NCBI GenBank assembly: GCA_041627475.1
Contig: JBFKQZ010000050.1
Coordinates: forward strand, 1 to 15,216
Direction of reading: 5' to 3'
Origin: JBFGFG01 sp041627475
GTDB lineage: Bacteria > Actinomycetota > Nitriliruptoria > Nitriliruptorales > Nitriliruptoraceae
DNA: 15,216 bases
This document shows positions 14,249 to 15,216 of the stretch, one piece after another. Position 1 is the first letter of the stretch. Each line of letters starts with the position of its first letter. Under the pieces are notes generated by a model. It made no database searches and was not told the origin of the DNA. It saw only the letters and a program-made list of their open reading frames with translations. A program made the position numbers and the translations under genes.

Positions 14249-15004
14249 TCAGCTGCCGACGTGGACCACGCTCGGGTCGAACCCGAACGGCAGCTCCAGC
14301 CGGTTCGCGCGCAGCAGCTCGTCGTCGCTGAGCACGTCGGCGGTCCGCCCGTCGGCCACGACCCGTCCGCCGCTGACGATGATCGCCCGCTCGCAGAGCT
14401 CGAGGGCGAACGGGAGGTCGTGGGTGATCACCAGCTGGGCGACGTCGAGGGACTCCAGCACGTCGACCAGCTCCCGCCGCGAGGCCGGGTCGAGGTTCGA
14501 CGTGGGTTCGTCGAGGACGAGGATCGACGGCTCCATGGACAGCACGGTCGCGACTGCGACCCGACGGCGTTCCCCACCCGAGAGGTGGTGCGGGGCGCGT
14601 GCGGCCGCGTCCGCCATCCCCACCGCGGACAGCGCGTCGTCGATGCGGTGCTCGAGGTCGTGTCCGGTGACGCCCAGGTTCGCCGGCCCGAAGCCGACGT
14701 CCTCGGCGACCGTCGGCATGAACAGCTGGTCGTCGGGGTCCTGGAACACGTGCCCGACGCGGCGGCGGATCTCGGTGACCGTGGCGTCCGACAGCACCAG
14801 GCCGTCGACGGCGACCTCGCCGCTGGTCGCCCGGTGCAGCCCGTTGAGGTGCAGCGCGAACGTGGTCTTGCCGGCGCCGTTGGCACCGAGCACGGCCACA
14901 CGCTCGCCGTCGTGGACCTCCAGCGAGAGGCCGTCCAGCGCACGTGTGCCGTCCGGGTACTCGAAGACCAGGTCGGAGGCCCGGATCACGGGGTGGTGGG
15001 ACAT
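14249..15004 (-). CDS. cbiO: ECF/Cbi-type ABC transporter ATP-binding protein (probable cobalt or nickel importer)
   Basis: ATPase subunit of an energy-coupling-factor importer, 251 aa, working on the cytoplasmic face. All nucleotide-binding motifs are intact: Walker A GANGAGKT (40-47), Q-loop FQDPDDQLF (87-95, the extended form typical of CbiO/EcfA), signature LSGGERRR (141-148), Walker B ILVLDE (161-166), and the switch His in THD (His195). ATG at 15004 has GGAG six bases upstream. It starts 1 bp after the stop of a CbiQ-like gene, so the two are cotranscribed. CbiQ-CbiO pairs most often serve cobalt or nickel uptake, but the same modules carry vitamins. The substrate-binding component lies outside the window, so specificity is inferred. 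Confidence 0.9.
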   Translation of the reverse strand: MSHHPVIRASDLVFEYPDGTRALDGLSLEVHDGERVAVLGANGAGKTTFALHLNGLHRATSGEVAVDGLVLSDATVTEIRRRVGHVFQDPDDQLFMPTVAEDVGFGPANLGVTGHDLEHRIDDALSAVGMADAAARAPHHLSGGERRRVAVATVLSMEPSILVLDEPTSNLDPASRRELVDVLESLDVAQLVITHDLPFALELCERAIIVSGGRVVADGRTADVLSDDELLRANRLELPFGFDPSVVHVGS

Positions 15005-15005
15005 C

Positions 15006-15216
15006 TCAGGCTCCGAGCAGGAGAGCGGTGACGGCGAGGGAGAGTGCCAGCAGCGGCAGGAGCGCGGCGCGCCCCCAGTCGGCGGCGGTGGCGCGGTCGG
15101 CGACGAGGTCGGGCATCGTGCCGTCCCAGCCGCGGGCGAGCATCGCCGCGTGGACACGTTCGCCGCGTTCGTACGATCGGATGAACAGGGCACCCGCGCT
15201 GGCGGCGATCGGCTTC
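15006..15216 (-). CDS. cbiQ: CbiQ/EcfT-family transmembrane subunit (C-terminal 69 aa only)
   Basis: Only the 3' end of the gene is in the window, with the rest beyond the right edge. The visible protein contains ALFIRSYERGERVHAAMLARGWDGTMPDL, close to the coupling-helix region of CbiQ/EcfT, where Ala-Arg-Gly motifs dock on the ATPase. A hydrophobic final helix follows (LLPLLALSLAVTALLLG). Its stop codon is 1 bp before the ATPase start, which supports one transport operon. Identification rests on this short but characteristic stretch and on the neighbour. Confidence 0.85.
   Translation of the reverse strand, partial: KPIAASAGALFIRSYERGERVHAAMLARGWDGTMPDLVADRATAADWGRAALLPLLALSLAVTALLLGA

Overview
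The window is very GC-rich, densely packed DNA that uses many GTG starts and at least one TTG start. Its gene content points to a high-GC Actinomycetota chromosome: a Rv3230c/DesA3-like reductase-desaturase pair, an actinobacterial LigB-type ATP-dependent DNA ligase, a plant-type (class II) DAHP synthase, and mazG behind SurA/parvulin lipoproteins. I cannot fix the genus. I see no phage, insertion sequence, CRISPR array, tRNA or rRNA, so this is core chromosome and not an island.

Layout, left to right. (1) 1-3096, minus strand: two tandem paralogous parvulin-type peptidyl-prolyl isomerase lipoproteins, then mazG, whose 3' end lies outside the window. (2) 3097-3352: a divergent intergenic region with several inverted repeats and an array of three 15-bp direct repeats, which looks like an operator. 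(3) 3353-5768, plus strand: a ferredoxin-reductase-type oxidoreductase and a three-histidine-box acyl desaturase, a two-gene lipid desaturation operon ended by a 13-bp-stem hairpin. (4) 5828-6880, plus strand: a lytic transglycosylase-like lipoprotein, convergent with (5) a minus-strand lipoprotein of unknown function (6884-7849). (6) 7947-9503, plus strand: ligB. (7) 9570-10833, minus strand: exodeoxyribonuclease III followed by a HIT-family hydrolase. (8) 10906-12150, plus strand: an ArgE-like M20 deacetylase. (9) 12178-12570, minus strand: a small, probably exported protein of unknown function. (10) 12571-12806: noncoding DNA with inverted repeats and a perfect 42-bp tandem duplication that reaches into the end of the next gene. 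(11) 12807-14162, minus strand: class II DAHP synthase, first step of the shikimate pathway. (12) 14249-15216, minus strand: ATPase and the end of the transmembrane subunit of an ECF/Cbi-type metal or vitamin importer.

The genes fall into short independent units: envelope protein folding plus nucleotide-pool cleaning; fatty-acid desaturation with its own electron donor; DNA repair (LigB, ExoIII); amino-acid biosynthesis (ArgE-like, DAHP synthase); and metal or cofactor uptake. I found no convincing new multi-gene system. The observations most worth checking are the phased 15-bp repeats upstream of the desaturase operon and the 42-bp hairpin-bearing duplication at the DAHP synthase stop codon. 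No gene-free stretch exceeds 300 bases.
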